DNA from: Pseudomonas viridiflava
GTDB lineage: Bacteria; Pseudomonadota; Gammaproteobacteria; Pseudomonadales; Pseudomonadaceae
Direction of reading: 5' to 3'
NCBI RefSeq assembly: GCF_900601905.1
Contig: NZ_UWFA01000421.1
Span: 1 to 64,000 of the forward strand
DNA: 64,000 nt
The position numbers and the translations under genes are program-made. The notes under the pieces are model-generated. The model worked only from the letters and a program-made list of their open reading frames with translations. It made no database searches and was not told where the DNA came from. Below, piece after piece: positions 51,776 to 60,488 of the stretch (positions are counted from its first letter, which is position 1; each line of letters starts with the position of its first letter).

Positions 51776-52276
51776 TCAGCGCTTGTGCGCTTTGACCTCA
51801 GCTTCACGCAGGCGTGGGGCCAGTTTGTCGAGGACACCGTTGACGAACTTGTGGCCGTCGGTGGAGCCGTAGACTTTTGCCAGCTCGATGCCTTCGTTGA
51901 TCACCACGCGGTACGGAACATCAACGCGTTTGAGCAGCTCGAAGGTGGACAGGCGAAGGATGGCCAGTTCAACCGGGTCGAGTTCTTCAAGGGTCAGGTC
52001 CAGGCATGGCGTGAGGGCCGCGTCGATTTCGCTCTTGTTGAGAGGCACGCCGCGCAACAGTTCGCTGAAATAGTTGCCGTCAACGTCGGCGAAATCGTTG
52101 TCGACGCGGAACTGCGCCTCGATTTCATTCAGCGAATGACCCGCCATGTGCCACTGGTAAAGCGCCTGAGTCGCGAGCTGACGGGCTTCGCGACGTTTTA
52201 CGCTCTTGGATGGCTTGCCAGCATCGGCCGGCTTTGGATCGCGCGGGTTGAACTGATCGCTTTCGTCAGAAATCAC
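51776..52276 (-). CDS. nusB: Transcription antitermination factor NusB
   Basis: Joins NusE/S10 at boxA to keep rRNA transcription processive. A 166-residue all-helical protein with RREARQLATQALYQWHMAG and VVINEGIELAKVYGSTDGHK. It carries a longer acidic N terminus (DESDQFNPRDPKPAD) than E. coli NusB. The start overlaps the ribH stop by 4 bases, the standard ribH-nusB pair. Confidence 0.97.
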   Translation of the reverse strand: MISDESDQFNPRDPKPADAGKPSKSVKRREARQLATQALYQWHMAGHSLNEIEAQFRVDNDFADVDGNYFSELLRGVPLNKSEIDAALTPCLDLTLEELDPVELAILRLSTFELLKRVDVPYRVVINEGIELAKVYGSTDGHKFVNGVLDKLAPRLREAEVKAHKR

Positions 52277-52749
52277 TTGGCCTCCAGCTGCGACAGCAGA
52301 CTTACCATTTCAAGGGCGGACAACGCAGCTTCTGCGCCTTTGTTGCCAGCCTTGGTGCCGGAACGCTCGATGGCTTGCTCGATGGTATCGACCGTCAGGA
52401 CGCCGAAGGCAACCGGTACGCCGAACTCCATGGAAACCTGGGACAGGCCTTTGACGCATTCGCCAGCGACGTATTCAAAATGCGGGGTACCGCCACGGAT
52501 CACGGCGCCAAGGGCGACGATGGCGGCGAACTCGCTGCGCTGAGCCACTTTCTGCACAACCAGCGGAATTTCGAAGGCACCCGGGGCACGGATGATGGTG
52601 ATGTCGCTTTCCTTGACGCCGTGGCGTACCAGGGCATCAACAGCGCCGCTCACCAGACTTTCCACGACGAAGCTGTTGAAACGGCCAACTACCAGAGCGT
52701 AGCGGCCTTGGGGAGCGACGAAGGTACCTTCGATGGTCTTCAGGGTCAT
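52273..52749 (-). CDS. ribH: 6,7-dimethyl-8-ribityllumazine synthase
   Basis: Condenses the pyrimidine from RibD with the butanone phosphate from RibB. The 158-residue protein shows RFNSFVVESLVSGAVDAL, APGAFEIPLV and VIRGGTPHFEYVAGE. ATG 52749 gives the normal length; the frame up to 52842 is an untranslated extension. It lies 118 bases downstream of ribBA. Confidence 0.96.
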   Translation of the reverse strand: MTLKTIEGTFVAPQGRYALVVGRFNSFVVESLVSGAVDALVRHGVKESDITIIRAPGAFEIPLVVQKVAQRSEFAAIVALGAVIRGGTPHFEYVAGECVKGLSQVSMEFGVPVAFGVLTVDTIEQAIERSGTKAGNKGAEAALSALEMVSLLSQLEAK

Positions 52750-52867
52750 TCGTGTAAGTCTCGTATTAAAGAGCAAGTACGCCTTGGGGCGGACTATAGG
52801 GATGTTAGGCCACGAAACAGAGATCGGGGGCGAAACGCGCATGAATCACGCTTCACCCGACCGGTCT

Positions 52868-53959
52868 TTATTCGGAGGGCACGTATTCTACAACTTCCAG
52901 ATCGAAACCGGATATCGCATTGAACTTCATCGGCGAACTCATCAGGCGCATTTTACGCACGCCCAAGTCACGAAGGATCTGCGAACCGGCACCGACCGTG
53001 CTGTAAGTGGTCGGCGTCTTGACCGGCAATTGCCCGGCCGTCTCGCGGATATGCGCCAGCAACAAGTCGCCATCCAGCGGGTGGCCGAGCAGCAGAACCA
53101 CGCCGCTGCCTGCCTCGGAAACCGCACTCATGGCGGCGCGCAGGCTCCAGCGGCCGGGCTGCTTGACCATCAGCAGGTCGCGCAGCGGGTCCATGTTATG
53201 CACCCGGACCAGGGTCGGTTCTTCTGCGCAGATCTTGCCCAGGGTCAGCGCCAGGTGAACATCGCCTTCCACTGAATCGCGGTAGGTCACCAGGTTGAAC
53301 TGGCCCAGTTCGCTGTCCATTGGCTGCTCGGCAATCCGCTGAACGGTACGTTCATGGATCATCCGATAGTGAATCAGGTCGGCAATCGTGCCGATCTTGA
53401 TGTCGTGTTGTAGAGCAAACGCTTCCAGTTCGGCGCGACGGGACATGGTGCCATCGTCGTTCATCACTTCGCAGATCACGCCGCTTGCCTCGTAACCGGC
53501 CATACGCGCCAGGTCGCAAGCGGCTTCGGTGTGACCGGCGCGGGCCAGTGTGCCGCCCGCCTGAGCCATCAACGGGAAGATGTGGCCGGGGCTGACGATG
53601 TCTTCGGCCCTGGCGTCTCTGGCCGCAGCAGCCTGCACCGTGCGAGCGCGGTCGGCAGCGGAAATACCCGTGGTCACGCCTTCAGCGGCTTCGATGGATA
53701 CGGTGAACTTGGTGCCGAAGCCGGAACCGTTGCGCGGCGCCATCAGCGGCAGCTTGAGGGTTTCGCAGCGTTCGCGGGTCATGGGCATGCAAATCAGGCC
53801 ACGCGCAAAGCGGGCCATGAAGTTGATGTGCTCGGCCTTGCAGCATTCAGCGGCCATGATCAGGTCGCCTTCGTTTTCGCGGTCTTCGTCATCCATGAGG
53901 ATGACCATCTTGCCTTGGCGAATGTCTTCAACCAGTTCTTCGATGCTGTTGAGCGCCAC
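52868..53959 (-). CDS. ribB: 3,4-dihydroxy-2-butanone-4-phosphate synthase with degenerate GTP cyclohydrolase II domain
   Basis: A 363-residue RibBA-like protein. The N-terminal DHBP synthase domain (about 1-200) is intact with the metal-binding MDDEDRENEGDL near residue 22, the catalytic CMPMTRERCE and GHTEAACDLA. In the C-terminal RibA-like domain the zinc-binding Cys of real GTP cyclohydrolases II (SECLTGDALFSQRCDCG in the ribA here) is replaced by HNMDPLRDLLMVKQPGRWS, with no cysteine. Its second activity is therefore almost surely lost (RibBX type). Confidence 0.94.
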   Translation of the reverse strand: MALNSIEELVEDIRQGKMVILMDDEDRENEGDLIMAAECCKAEHINFMARFARGLICMPMTRERCETLKLPLMAPRNGSGFGTKFTVSIEAAEGVTTGISAADRARTVQAAAARDARAEDIVSPGHIFPLMAQAGGTLARAGHTEAACDLARMAGYEASGVICEVMNDDGTMSRRAELEAFALQHDIKIGTIADLIHYRMIHERTVQRIAEQPMDSELGQFNLVTYRDSVEGDVHLALTLGKICAEEPTLVRVHNMDPLRDLLMVKQPGRWSLRAAMSAVSEAGSGVVLLLGHPLDGDLLLAHIRETAGQLPVKTPTTYSTVGAGSQILRDLGVRKMRLMSSPMKFNAISGFDLEVVEYVPSE

Positions 53960-53979
53960 GCGGCACCCCCTTCAATAAT

Positions 53980-54651
53980 TCAGGATTTGAGGTAGCCGTT
54001 GGCGGCCAGAAAGCTTTCGGTGAGGGTGCCAGCCTGCCCTTTGGAGGAGTCGGCGGCCTTGTCGCCCATCAGCAGACGCTCTAGATACCGCGCCAGCAGA
54101 TCCACCTCAAGGTTGACCTTACGACCCGGACGGTAGTCGGCCATGATGGTTTCCGCCAGGGTGTGCGGCACGATGGTCAGCTCGAACTCGGCGCCATCCA
54201 CAGCATTCACGGTGAGGCTGGTGCCATCCACAGTGATAGAACCCTTGTGCGAGATGTATTTGGCCAGTTCGCGAGGGGCGCGTACCTTGAACTGAATGGC
54301 GCGGGCGTTTTCTTCACGGGAAAGGATTTCACCGACGCCATCTACGTGGCCGCTCACCAGATGACCACCCAAACGCGTGGTCGGGGTCAGGGCCTTTTCC
54401 AGATTCACCGGGCTACCGGTCTTGAGATCGATAAACGCGGTCACGTCGAGGGTTTCGCGGCTGACGTCAGCCCAGAAACCGTCACCCGGCAGTTCTACAG
54501 CCGTCAGGCACACACCATTGACGGCGATGCTGTCGCCCAGTTTGACGTCGCTCAGGTCGAGCTTGCCGGTCGCCACATAAACGCGAACATCGCCGCCTTT
54601 AGGGGTGATGGCGCGGATGCTGCCGATGGATTCAATAATGCCGGTAAACAT
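53980..54651 (-). CDS. ribE: Riboflavin synthase (alpha subunit)
   Basis: Dismutates two lumazine molecules to riboflavin. The 223-residue protein is made of two tandem barrels (MFTGIIESIGSI... and a second starting near HLVSGHVDGVGEI). The final tail of about 20 residues (SSKGQAGTLTESFLAANGYL) resembles other pseudomonads. It lies between ribD (47 bases upstream) and ribBA (20 bases downstream). Confidence 0.96.
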   Translation of the reverse strand: MFTGIIESIGSIRAITPKGGDVRVYVATGKLDLSDVKLGDSIAVNGVCLTAVELPGDGFWADVSRETLDVTAFIDLKTGSPVNLEKALTPTTRLGGHLVSGHVDGVGEILSREENARAIQFKVRAPRELAKYISHKGSITVDGTSLTVNAVDGAEFELTIVPHTLAETIMADYRPGRKVNLEVDLLARYLERLLMGDKAADSSKGQAGTLTESFLAANGYLKS

Positions 54652-54698
54652 GGGTCCTCCAGGAGAACAAGGCCAGCGCGCTAAGCGAAAGGCCGAAA

Positions 54699-55844
54699 TT
54701 ATACGCCGGGTAACGGCTTTGGTACTGCAATGACTCGCCAGTCATTGCCGACTGCGCGCATTTCCACGATTTTCAGCTCAAGCGCCTCGCTCATCTGCGC
54801 CAACGGCAGATCGAGCAGCGGGCGCGCTGATGAGCCCATGAACTTGCCCGCGATGAAAATCTGGAACTCATCGACCAGCCCGAGCCGGGTGAACGCGCCC
54901 GCCAGACGCGGGCCAGCTTCGATCAATACGTCGTTGATGCCACGCGCCGCCAACTCCACCAATAACTTGCGCAAGTCCACATGCCCGTCGCTGGACGCCA
55001 ACGCCAGCAGGTCGTGGCCTGCATCGCGATAACGTTCGCGGGCCGAAGCAGCGGCACAGGTCACGACCAGCGCGTGGTCAGCCTGGAAGAACGGCGCCTC
55101 CAGCGGCACCCGCAAACGGCCGTCAATCAACACCCGCAGCGGCGGGCGGGTCATGGCCAAGGCCGTCAGCTCGGCGTTGAGGCCAAGCTCATCGGGGCGC
55201 ACGGTCATGCGGGCCTTGTCGGTCAGCACGCTATCGGCACCGGTCAGCACCACGCTCGATTGCGCGCGCAAACGCTGCACTGCCGAACGGGCTTCAGGGC
55301 CAGTGATCCACTGGCTTTCGCCGCTGGCCATGGCCGTACGCCCGTCCAGGCTCATGGCCAGTTTGACCCGCACATACGGCAGGCCTTTGGTCATGCGCTT
55401 GAGAAAGCCTTTGTTCAGGGCCCGGGCTTCGTCTTCCAGCACGCCGCACTGCACCGCGATACCGGCATTCATCAAGCGCAGCAAACCACGCCCGGCGACA
55501 TCTGGATTGGGGTCCTGCATGGCCGCCACCACGCGCCCGACGCCAGCCTCCACCAGCGCATCGGCGCACGGTGGCGTGCGGCCATGATGACTGCAGGGTT
55601 CGAGGGTGACGTAAGCGGTTGCGCCCCTGGCCTTGTCGCCCGCATGGCGCAGGGCGTGGACTTCCGCATGGGGCTCACCGGCCCGGGCGTGCCAGCCTTC
55701 GCCGACAATCTGCCCGTCGCGGACAATCACGCAGCCAACCCGGGGGTTTGGGTGGGTGGAGTAGACCCCTTTGCGCGCCAACTCCAGCGCGTGCGCCATG
55801 TAATGCGCATCCAGCACGGTTTGCTCAGTCAACGGGACACTCAC
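54699..55844 (-). CDS. ribD: Bifunctional pyrimidine deaminase/reductase RibD
   Basis: Deaminates and then reduces the pyrimidine intermediate of riboflavin synthesis. The N-terminal deaminase has zinc ligands H59-A-E61 and C84, C93 (PCSHHGRTPPC). The C-terminal reductase (about 155-375) shows KLAMSLDGRTA and LIEAGPRLAGAF. The start is GTG 55844 overlapping the nrdR stop as GTGA. Length 381 is normal. I see no FMN riboswitch upstream of the rib genes. Confidence 0.97.
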   Translation of the reverse strand: MSVPLTEQTVLDAHYMAHALELARKGVYSTHPNPRVGCVIVRDGQIVGEGWHARAGEPHAEVHALRHAGDKARGATAYVTLEPCSHHGRTPPCADALVEAGVGRVVAAMQDPNPDVAGRGLLRLMNAGIAVQCGVLEDEARALNKGFLKRMTKGLPYVRVKLAMSLDGRTAMASGESQWITGPEARSAVQRLRAQSSVVLTGADSVLTDKARMTVRPDELGLNAELTALAMTRPPLRVLIDGRLRVPLEAPFFQADHALVVTCAAASARERYRDAGHDLLALASSDGHVDLRKLLVELAARGINDVLIEAGPRLAGAFTRLGLVDEFQIFIAGKFMGSSARPLLDLPLAQMSEALELKIVEMRAVGNDWRVIAVPKPLPGV

Positions 55845-56305
55845 TCTTTGGCGGGCTCGCGAGCCAGGCGGTCGATTTCTTCGCGAAATTCGTTGAGGTC
55901 CTGAAAACGTCTGTAGACCGACGCGAAGCGGATATACGCCACTTCATCCAGCTTTTGCAGTTCGCCCATGACCAGATTGCCGACCACCAGGGATTTGACC
56001 TCGCGTTCGCCGGTCGCCCGCAGCTTGTGCTTGATGTGCACCAGGGCGGCTTCCAGGCGCTCGACGCTGACTGGGCGTTTTTCCAGGGCGCGTTGCATGC
56101 CGGCGCGCAGTTTTTCTTCATCGAAAGGCTGACGGCTGCCGTCTTGCTTGATCAGGCGCGGTAAAACCAGCTCGGCGGTTTCGAAGGTCGTGAAACGCTC
56201 ACCGCACGCCAGGCATTCGCGGCGACGACGAACTTGCTCGCCTTCGGCAACCAGGCGGGAATCGATGACTTTGGTGTCATTGGCACCGCAGAAGGGACAG
56301 TGCAT
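55841..56305 (-). CDS. nrdR: Transcriptional repressor NrdR
   Basis: ATP-cone repressor of ribonucleotide reductase operons. The N-terminal zinc ribbon is complete (C3, C6, C31, C34: MHCPFCGAND and CLACGERF), followed by the ATP-cone from about residue 49. ATG 56305 gives 154 residues; the longer frame to 56365 is not supported. nrdR-ribD overlap by 4 bases is the usual arrangement. Confidence 0.97.
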   Translation of the reverse strand: MHCPFCGANDTKVIDSRLVAEGEQVRRRRECLACGERFTTFETAELVLPRLIKQDGSRQPFDEEKLRAGMQRALEKRPVSVERLEAALVHIKHKLRATGEREVKSLVVGNLVMGELQKLDEVAYIRFASVYRRFQDLNEFREEIDRLAREPAKE

Positions 56306-56506
56306 GGTGGCAGGCAACAAAAATAGGAAGGGCCGCCATGGTAGCGCATCTCGCTGGCAAGACAAGTCTTGGGCTTTGCGCTATATAGACGCGCATCGGG
56401 CGCAGTGTTCAGCGATACTGCGCACACAAGCATTTGCCCGCCCGGGCTGTCCCGTCATTGAACGGTAGTTGCTGTCCTTCGTACTGGTTATTTGTTGGAG
56501 CTGTTC

Positions 56507-56959
56507 ATGACGCTACGACCCCTTGTTTTGCTTGGCCTGGTCGGCCTGCTCGCTGCGTGCAGCAGCAATGAGCCACCTCAAACCGTCGCCGCCAAGCCTG
56601 CTTCGACCCCCGTCGTCAAAGCGCCTGCGGGCCCCGGCCCGTTGCAACCTTTTCAGCGTGAGCTGAGCGGCCAGCTGCTGGGCGTGCCCAGTGGTGCGGA
56701 AGTCGAACTGGCGCTGCTGGTGATCGACGAGCGTGGTCGCCCGCAAAAGCTGCTGACCAGCACAGTGTTGCAGGGCAACGACAAATCCCTGCCCTTCCAG
56801 CTGCGCTTCAACCCGGAAGCCTTTCCGGTAGGCGCGCGCGTCGAACTGCGCGGTCGTGCCAGCAAATCCGGGCAATTGATCCTGCATCTGCCGTCGCTGC
56901 GCATCGAACAGCCCAACACTCAGGCGCTGGGACCCTTGCAGTTCGAAACCGCGCCATGA
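56507..56959 (+). CDS. YbaY-family lipoprotein
   Basis: A 150-residue lipoprotein with lipobox LLAAC (C18) and a type III secretion pilotin-like/YbaY domain (GQLLGVPSGAEVELALLVID, then GARVELRGRASKSGQLILH). A Pro/Ala linker follows the lipobox. ATG 56507 has GGAG 6 bases upstream. It overlaps the next gene by 4 bases. Function is unknown; it likely sits in the outer membrane. Confidence 0.85.
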   Translation: MTLRPLVLLGLVGLLAACSSNEPPQTVAAKPASTPVVKAPAGPGPLQPFQRELSGQLLGVPSGAEVELALLVIDERGRPQKLLTSTVLQGNDKSLPFQLRFNPEAFPVGARVELRGRASKSGQLILHLPSLRIEQPNTQALGPLQFETAP

Positions 56960-57609
56960 TTGCACCGCAACACCTGCAACGGGCGCTGAGCGAACTGCTC
57001 GGCGACGCCCGACTGGTTGCCACGGCGCTGCCGGAAACCGAGCTGCAGTTGTGGCTGATCGACTCGGACAACATGGACCGCGCCTTCAGCGCCGAAGAAA
57101 CCCGCCGCATTCTCGAAGAACCGCCCTACTGGAGTTTCTGCTGGGCCAGCGGCCTGGCGCTGGCGCGCTTTCTGGCCGGCCAGCCGCATTGGGTCGCGGG
57201 CAAGCGGGTGCTGGATTTCGGCGCAGGTTCAGGAGTAGCGGGGATCGCCGCCATCAAAGCCGGTGCCCTGGAAGTAGTGGCCTGCGATCTTGACCCGCTG
57301 GCACTGGAGGCCTGCCGTGCCAACGCCGAACTCAATGGCGTGCAACTCAATTACTCGGCGGATTTCTTTGCCGAGGTGGATCGCTTCGACCTGATCATCG
57401 TCGCCGACGTGCTCTACGACCGCGCCAACCTGCCCTTGCTCGACCAGTTCCTCAGCCGTGGCCGCCAGGCGTTGGTGGCGGACTCGCGGGTGAAGGATTT
57501 TCAGCATCCGTTGTATGAGCGACTGGGCATATTTGAAGCGCATACGCTGCCGGATCTGGCTGAGCCTCATGAGTTTCGGCATGTGAGCCTGTATCACGCT
57601 GAGCGCTGA
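56956..57609 (+). CDS. Class I SAM-dependent methyltransferase
   Basis: A 217-residue methyltransferase with motif I VLDFGAGSGVAGI and DLDPLALEACRANAELNG. The EEPPYWSFCWASGLALARFL stretch is typical of the ETFB-lysine methyltransferase/NNMT-like group. The substrate may be a protein lysine, which is inference from relatives. It is coupled to the lipoprotein gene by a 4-base overlap, though the two have no obvious shared function. Confidence 0.85.
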   Translation: MIAPQHLQRALSELLGDARLVATALPETELQLWLIDSDNMDRAFSAEETRRILEEPPYWSFCWASGLALARFLAGQPHWVAGKRVLDFGAGSGVAGIAAIKAGALEVVACDLDPLALEACRANAELNGVQLNYSADFFAEVDRFDLIIVADVLYDRANLPLLDQFLSRGRQALVADSRVKDFQHPLYERLGIFEAHTLPDLAEPHEFRHVSLYHAER

Positions 57610-57709
57610 TCACCCTGTGGGAGCGTTTAACCCAACGATTGCATCAAGCTTTGCGCAAACCACCACGCCCTTTATAGTTGGCGGCATTCAGATTCCCCCG
57701 AGAAGCGCA

Positions 57710-58582
57710 ATGAACCAGGATACGACTTACATCTTCGACGCCACGGCGGCGACTTTTCAGCAGCTGGTCATCGACAAGTCTTTCGACCAACCGGTGCTGG
57801 TGGATTTCTGGGCCGAATGGTGCGCGCCGTGCAAGGTGCTGATGCCACTGCTGGCGCAAATCACCGAGAGTTACCAGGGCGAACTTCTGATGGCCAAGGT
57901 TGATTGCGACGTCGAGCAGGACATCGTCGCGCGCTTCGGCATTCAAAGCCTGCCCACTGTGGTGCTGTTCAAGGACGGCCAGCCGATCGACGGTTTCACG
58001 GGTGCGCAGCCTGAGTCGGAGATCCGCAAGATCCTCGCTCAGCACGTGGTGATGCCGCCACCCAAGGCGGCCGACCCGCTGAAGCTGGCGCAGGAGATGT
58101 TCGCCGAAAGCCACTTCGCTGAAGCCGAAGCGGTGCTGCAGCAGATCCTGACCGAAGACAACACCAACGCGGTGGCGCTGATCCTCTACGCCCGTTGCCT
58201 GGCCGAACGTGGCGAGCTGGACGAAGCTCGTGCGGTGCTGGACGCGGTGAAAACCGACGATCACAAAGCCGAGCTGGCCGGTGCCCGCGCGCAGCTGACA
58301 TTCCTGGCCGAAGCCAAAGCCTTCCCGGATGCCGCCGACCTCAAGACGCGTCTGGCGCAAAACCCGCTGGATGATGAAGCCGTGCATCAACTGGCGATTC
58401 AGCAACTCGCTCGCCAGCAATACGAAGCGGCGCTGGAAGGCTTGCTCAAGTTGTTCATCCGCAACCGCAATTACGCCGAAGGCCTGCCGCACAAGACCCT
58501 GCTGCAAGTCTTCGATCTGCTCGGCAATGACCATCCGCTGGTCACCGCTTATCGTCGCAAGCTGTTTGCGGCGTTGTACTAA
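57710..58582 (+). CDS. Thioredoxin-TPR co-chaperone (YbbN/CnoX-like)
   Basis: A 290-residue protein with a thioredoxin domain (about 8-112) and a C-terminal TPR-like domain (about 120-285). The redox motif is C38-AP-C41 (WAEWCAPCKVL). E. coli YbbN/CnoX is a chaperedoxin with a degenerate site; here both cysteines are present, so redox activity is likely. ATG 57710 has GAGAAG upstream; the frame to 57617 is non-coding. It overlaps the convergent gene at 58579 by 4 bases. Confidence 0.92.
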   Translation: MNQDTTYIFDATAATFQQLVIDKSFDQPVLVDFWAEWCAPCKVLMPLLAQITESYQGELLMAKVDCDVEQDIVARFGIQSLPTVVLFKDGQPIDGFTGAQPESEIRKILAQHVVMPPPKAADPLKLAQEMFAESHFAEAEAVLQQILTEDNTNAVALILYARCLAERGELDEARAVLDAVKTDDHKAELAGARAQLTFLAEAKAFPDAADLKTRLAQNPLDDEAVHQLAIQQLARQQYEAALEGLLKLFIRNRNYAEGLPHKTLLQVFDLLGNDHPLVTAYRRKLFAALY

Positions 58583-58932
58583 GCGTCTGGTTTGACCCAG
58601 CTGTAGAGCGGCGCGTCCTGCCCGCTCTCGACCTTGACCTGTGAACTGTGGCGCAAGCGCACCAACAAGCGCTTGCCCGCCGCCGTGCTGCCGGTCAGTC
58701 CTTCCAGTTGATCCAGCAGCTGCGGCCCGCTGATCTGCCCGGCTTTTTGCAACAGGTCGAGCGCGATCTGCCAGATCTTGTCGTCCTGGCTCGCAGGCTT
58801 GCTGGCAACCACTGATGCGGCCTCGGGCTTAGCCGCCTTGAGCTGCACGCCCAGTTGCGCCCAATCCCCTTCGTCCAGCTCCAGCGTCAAATCCACTGGC
58901 CAGTCGCCAACGGTTCCACGGATACGCAACAT
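58579..58932 (-). CDS. Small conserved protein of unknown function
   Basis: A 117-residue protein. The start MLRIRGTVGDWPVDLTLELD at ATG 58932 has GGAAG nearby. The N-terminal half looks like beta strands, then a flexible Ala/Lys/Pro segment, then a helical C terminus (KIWQIALDLLQKAGQISGPQ, ...KRLLVRLRHSS) resembling a small winged-helix. I do not recognise a family by name. Its stop overlaps the thioredoxin-TPR gene stop region by 4 bases, tail to tail. Confidence 0.8.
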   Translation of the reverse strand: MLRIRGTVGDWPVDLTLELDEGDWAQLGVQLKAAKPEAASVVASKPASQDDKIWQIALDLLQKAGQISGPQLLDQLEGLTGSTAAGKRLLVRLRHSSQVKVESGQDAPLYSWVKPDA

Positions 58933-59069
58933 GGGTGCTTCCTCTTTTTTGCAAGGCGAGCATGCTCGCATAGCCGCACACGGATTGTCCTGCCGAGCGC
59001 TCCCACAGGTCTGGGTTGGCAGCCCGGATCCTGAACAAACCTCAATTCAAACTCACGCCCGCGGACATA

Positions 59070-59087
59070 ATTGTTATAAGATCACAT
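59070..59087 (+). promoter_or_regulatory. Probable Zur box
   Basis: ATTGTTATAAGATCACAT closely matches the Zur operator of E. coli znuA (TGTTATAATATCACA, from memory), 14 of 15 positions in the core. It lies 40 bases before the start of the zinc operon. Confidence 0.65.
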
Positions 59088-59126
59088 AACGATCTCTCTA
59101 CCCCTACATTCCCGGAGTCTGTTTTT

Positions 59127-59711
59127 ATGCGCCGCTTGCTGCTCGCTCTGCCGTTCGCCCTGCTTCCCCTCGCCATGGCTTATGCAGCGCCTGAGCATGA
59201 TCACGACCATGAGCACGGCAGCCTGGGCGCCCACGAGCATGGTGTGGGTCGGCTGGACGTGGTGCTTGAAGGTCGCACCCTGGAATTGGAGCTGGACAGC
59301 CCGGCGATGAATATCGTGGGTTTCGAGCACGCAGCCAGCAGCGCTGAAGACAAGGCCAAACTCGCAGCCGCCAAAGAGGTGCTGCTCAAACCCCACGCGC
59401 TGTTCAGCATCCCGGAGGCTGCCGAATGCAACGTGGTCGCGCAGAAGCTCGAAAGCCCTCTGTTTGGTGACAAACCGGACGCCGATGACGATCACGACGA
59501 AAAAGCCGCTGGCCATGACGAACACGAGCACAGCGAAATCCACGGCACTTACAAATTCACCTGTAATGTCCCGGCGGTGCTGAAAACCCTGGACCTGTCG
59601 CAGATTTTCAAATCCTTCCCCGCGACCCAGAAGCTTCAGGTACAACTGATCTCACCAAAAGGCCAGTCGGGTGCCGAAGTACGTCCGAGCAACCCAAGCC
59701 TGAAGTTCTGA
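59127..59711 (+). CDS. His-rich exported protein, DUF2796 (zinc locus)
   Basis: A 194-residue secreted protein. The signal peptide ends AMAYA before AAPEHDHDHEHGS; a second His/Asp cluster (DDDHDEKAAGHDEHEHSEIH) lies near residues 118-137. Both look like metal-binding segments. ATG 59127 has GGAG 9 bases upstream. It heads a four-gene operon equivalent, from memory, to P. aeruginosa PA4063-PA4066, a Zur-regulated locus proposed for zinc transport. The periplasmic metal chaperone role is inference. Confidence 0.9.
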   Translation: MRRLLLALPFALLPLAMAYAAPEHDHDHEHGSLGAHEHGVGRLDVVLEGRTLELELDSPAMNIVGFEHAASSAEDKAKLAAAKEVLLKPHALFSIPEAAECNVVAQKLESPLFGDKPDADDDHDEKAAGHDEHEHSEIHGTYKFTCNVPAVLKTLDLSQIFKSFPATQKLQVQLISPKGQSGAEVRPSNPSLKF

Positions 59712-59776
59712 TTCCATCAGCGCTTGAAACCGACCGGGCTTGCCCGGTCGTTTGATTTCTACCTTGGACCTCGTCT

Positions 59777-60487
59777 ATGACCCAGGCACTCATCGAACTC
59801 AGCGACCTTGGCTTCAGTTGGCCGGGGCACGCGCAATTGCTGGATATCCCGGCGTTCCGCCTGGACCCGGGCGAAACCCTGTTTCTCAAAGGCCCGAGTG
59901 GCAGCGGCAAGACCACTCTGCTCGGCTTGCTGGGCGGCGTACAGACACCCGACCACGGCAGCATTCGGCTGCTGGGCCAGGAGCTGACACAGCTGTCGGC
60001 GAGTGCCCGCGATCGGTTCCGGGTCGACCACACCGGCTACATCTTTCAGCAGTTCAACCTGTTGCCGTTTCTGTCAGTGCGCGAGAACGTCGAGCTGCCC
60101 TGCCACTTCTCTAGACTGCGTGCCGAGCGAGCCCGTCAGCGGCACGACAGCGTCGCAAATGCCGCGACAACTCTGCTCGCTCACCTGGGCCTGAAGGATC
60201 CGCAGATGCTCGGTCGCCGCGCCGACTCGCTGTCCATCGGCCAGCAGCAGCGGGTCGCCGCCGCTCGTGCGCTGATCGGCCAGCCGGAACTGGTGATCGC
60301 TGACGAACCGACCTCGGCGCTGGATGCCGACGCTCGCGAGGCGTTTATCAAGTTGTTGTTCGCCGAATGCCGCGAGGCCGGGGCCAGCCTGTTGTTTGTC
60401 AGCCATGACCAGAGCCTGGCACCGCTGTTCGACCGCAGCCTGTCGCTGTCCGAACTCAATCGCGCCGCCGTCGCCGCAGAGGTTTGA
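59777..60487 (+). CDS. ABC transporter ATP-binding protein (LolD/MacB-like)
   Basis: A 236-residue ATPase with Walker A GPSGSGKT at 39-46, signature LSIGQQQ (instead of LSGGQ) near residue 155, Walker B LVIADEP near 173. It resembles the LolD/MacB class of mechanotransmission ABC proteins, not classical importers. The permease follows one base later. In the equivalent PA4064 it is Zur-regulated. Confidence 0.94.
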   Translation: MTQALIELSDLGFSWPGHAQLLDIPAFRLDPGETLFLKGPSGSGKTTLLGLLGGVQTPDHGSIRLLGQELTQLSASARDRFRVDHTGYIFQQFNLLPFLSVRENVELPCHFSRLRAERARQRHDSVANAATTLLAHLGLKDPQMLGRRADSLSIGQQQRVAAARALIGQPELVIADEPTSALDADAREAFIKLLFAECREAGASLLFVSHDQSLAPLFDRSLSLSELNRAAVAAEV

Positions 60488-60488
60488 G

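Noticed and set aside
52700..56400. A possible FMN riboswitch before ribD, ribE, ribBA or ribH
   Set aside because: I looked for the conserved RFN pieces in the gaps. The gaps before ribD (overlap with nrdR), ribE (47 bases) and ribBA (20 bases) are too short, and the 118-base gap before ribH shows no RFN motifs.
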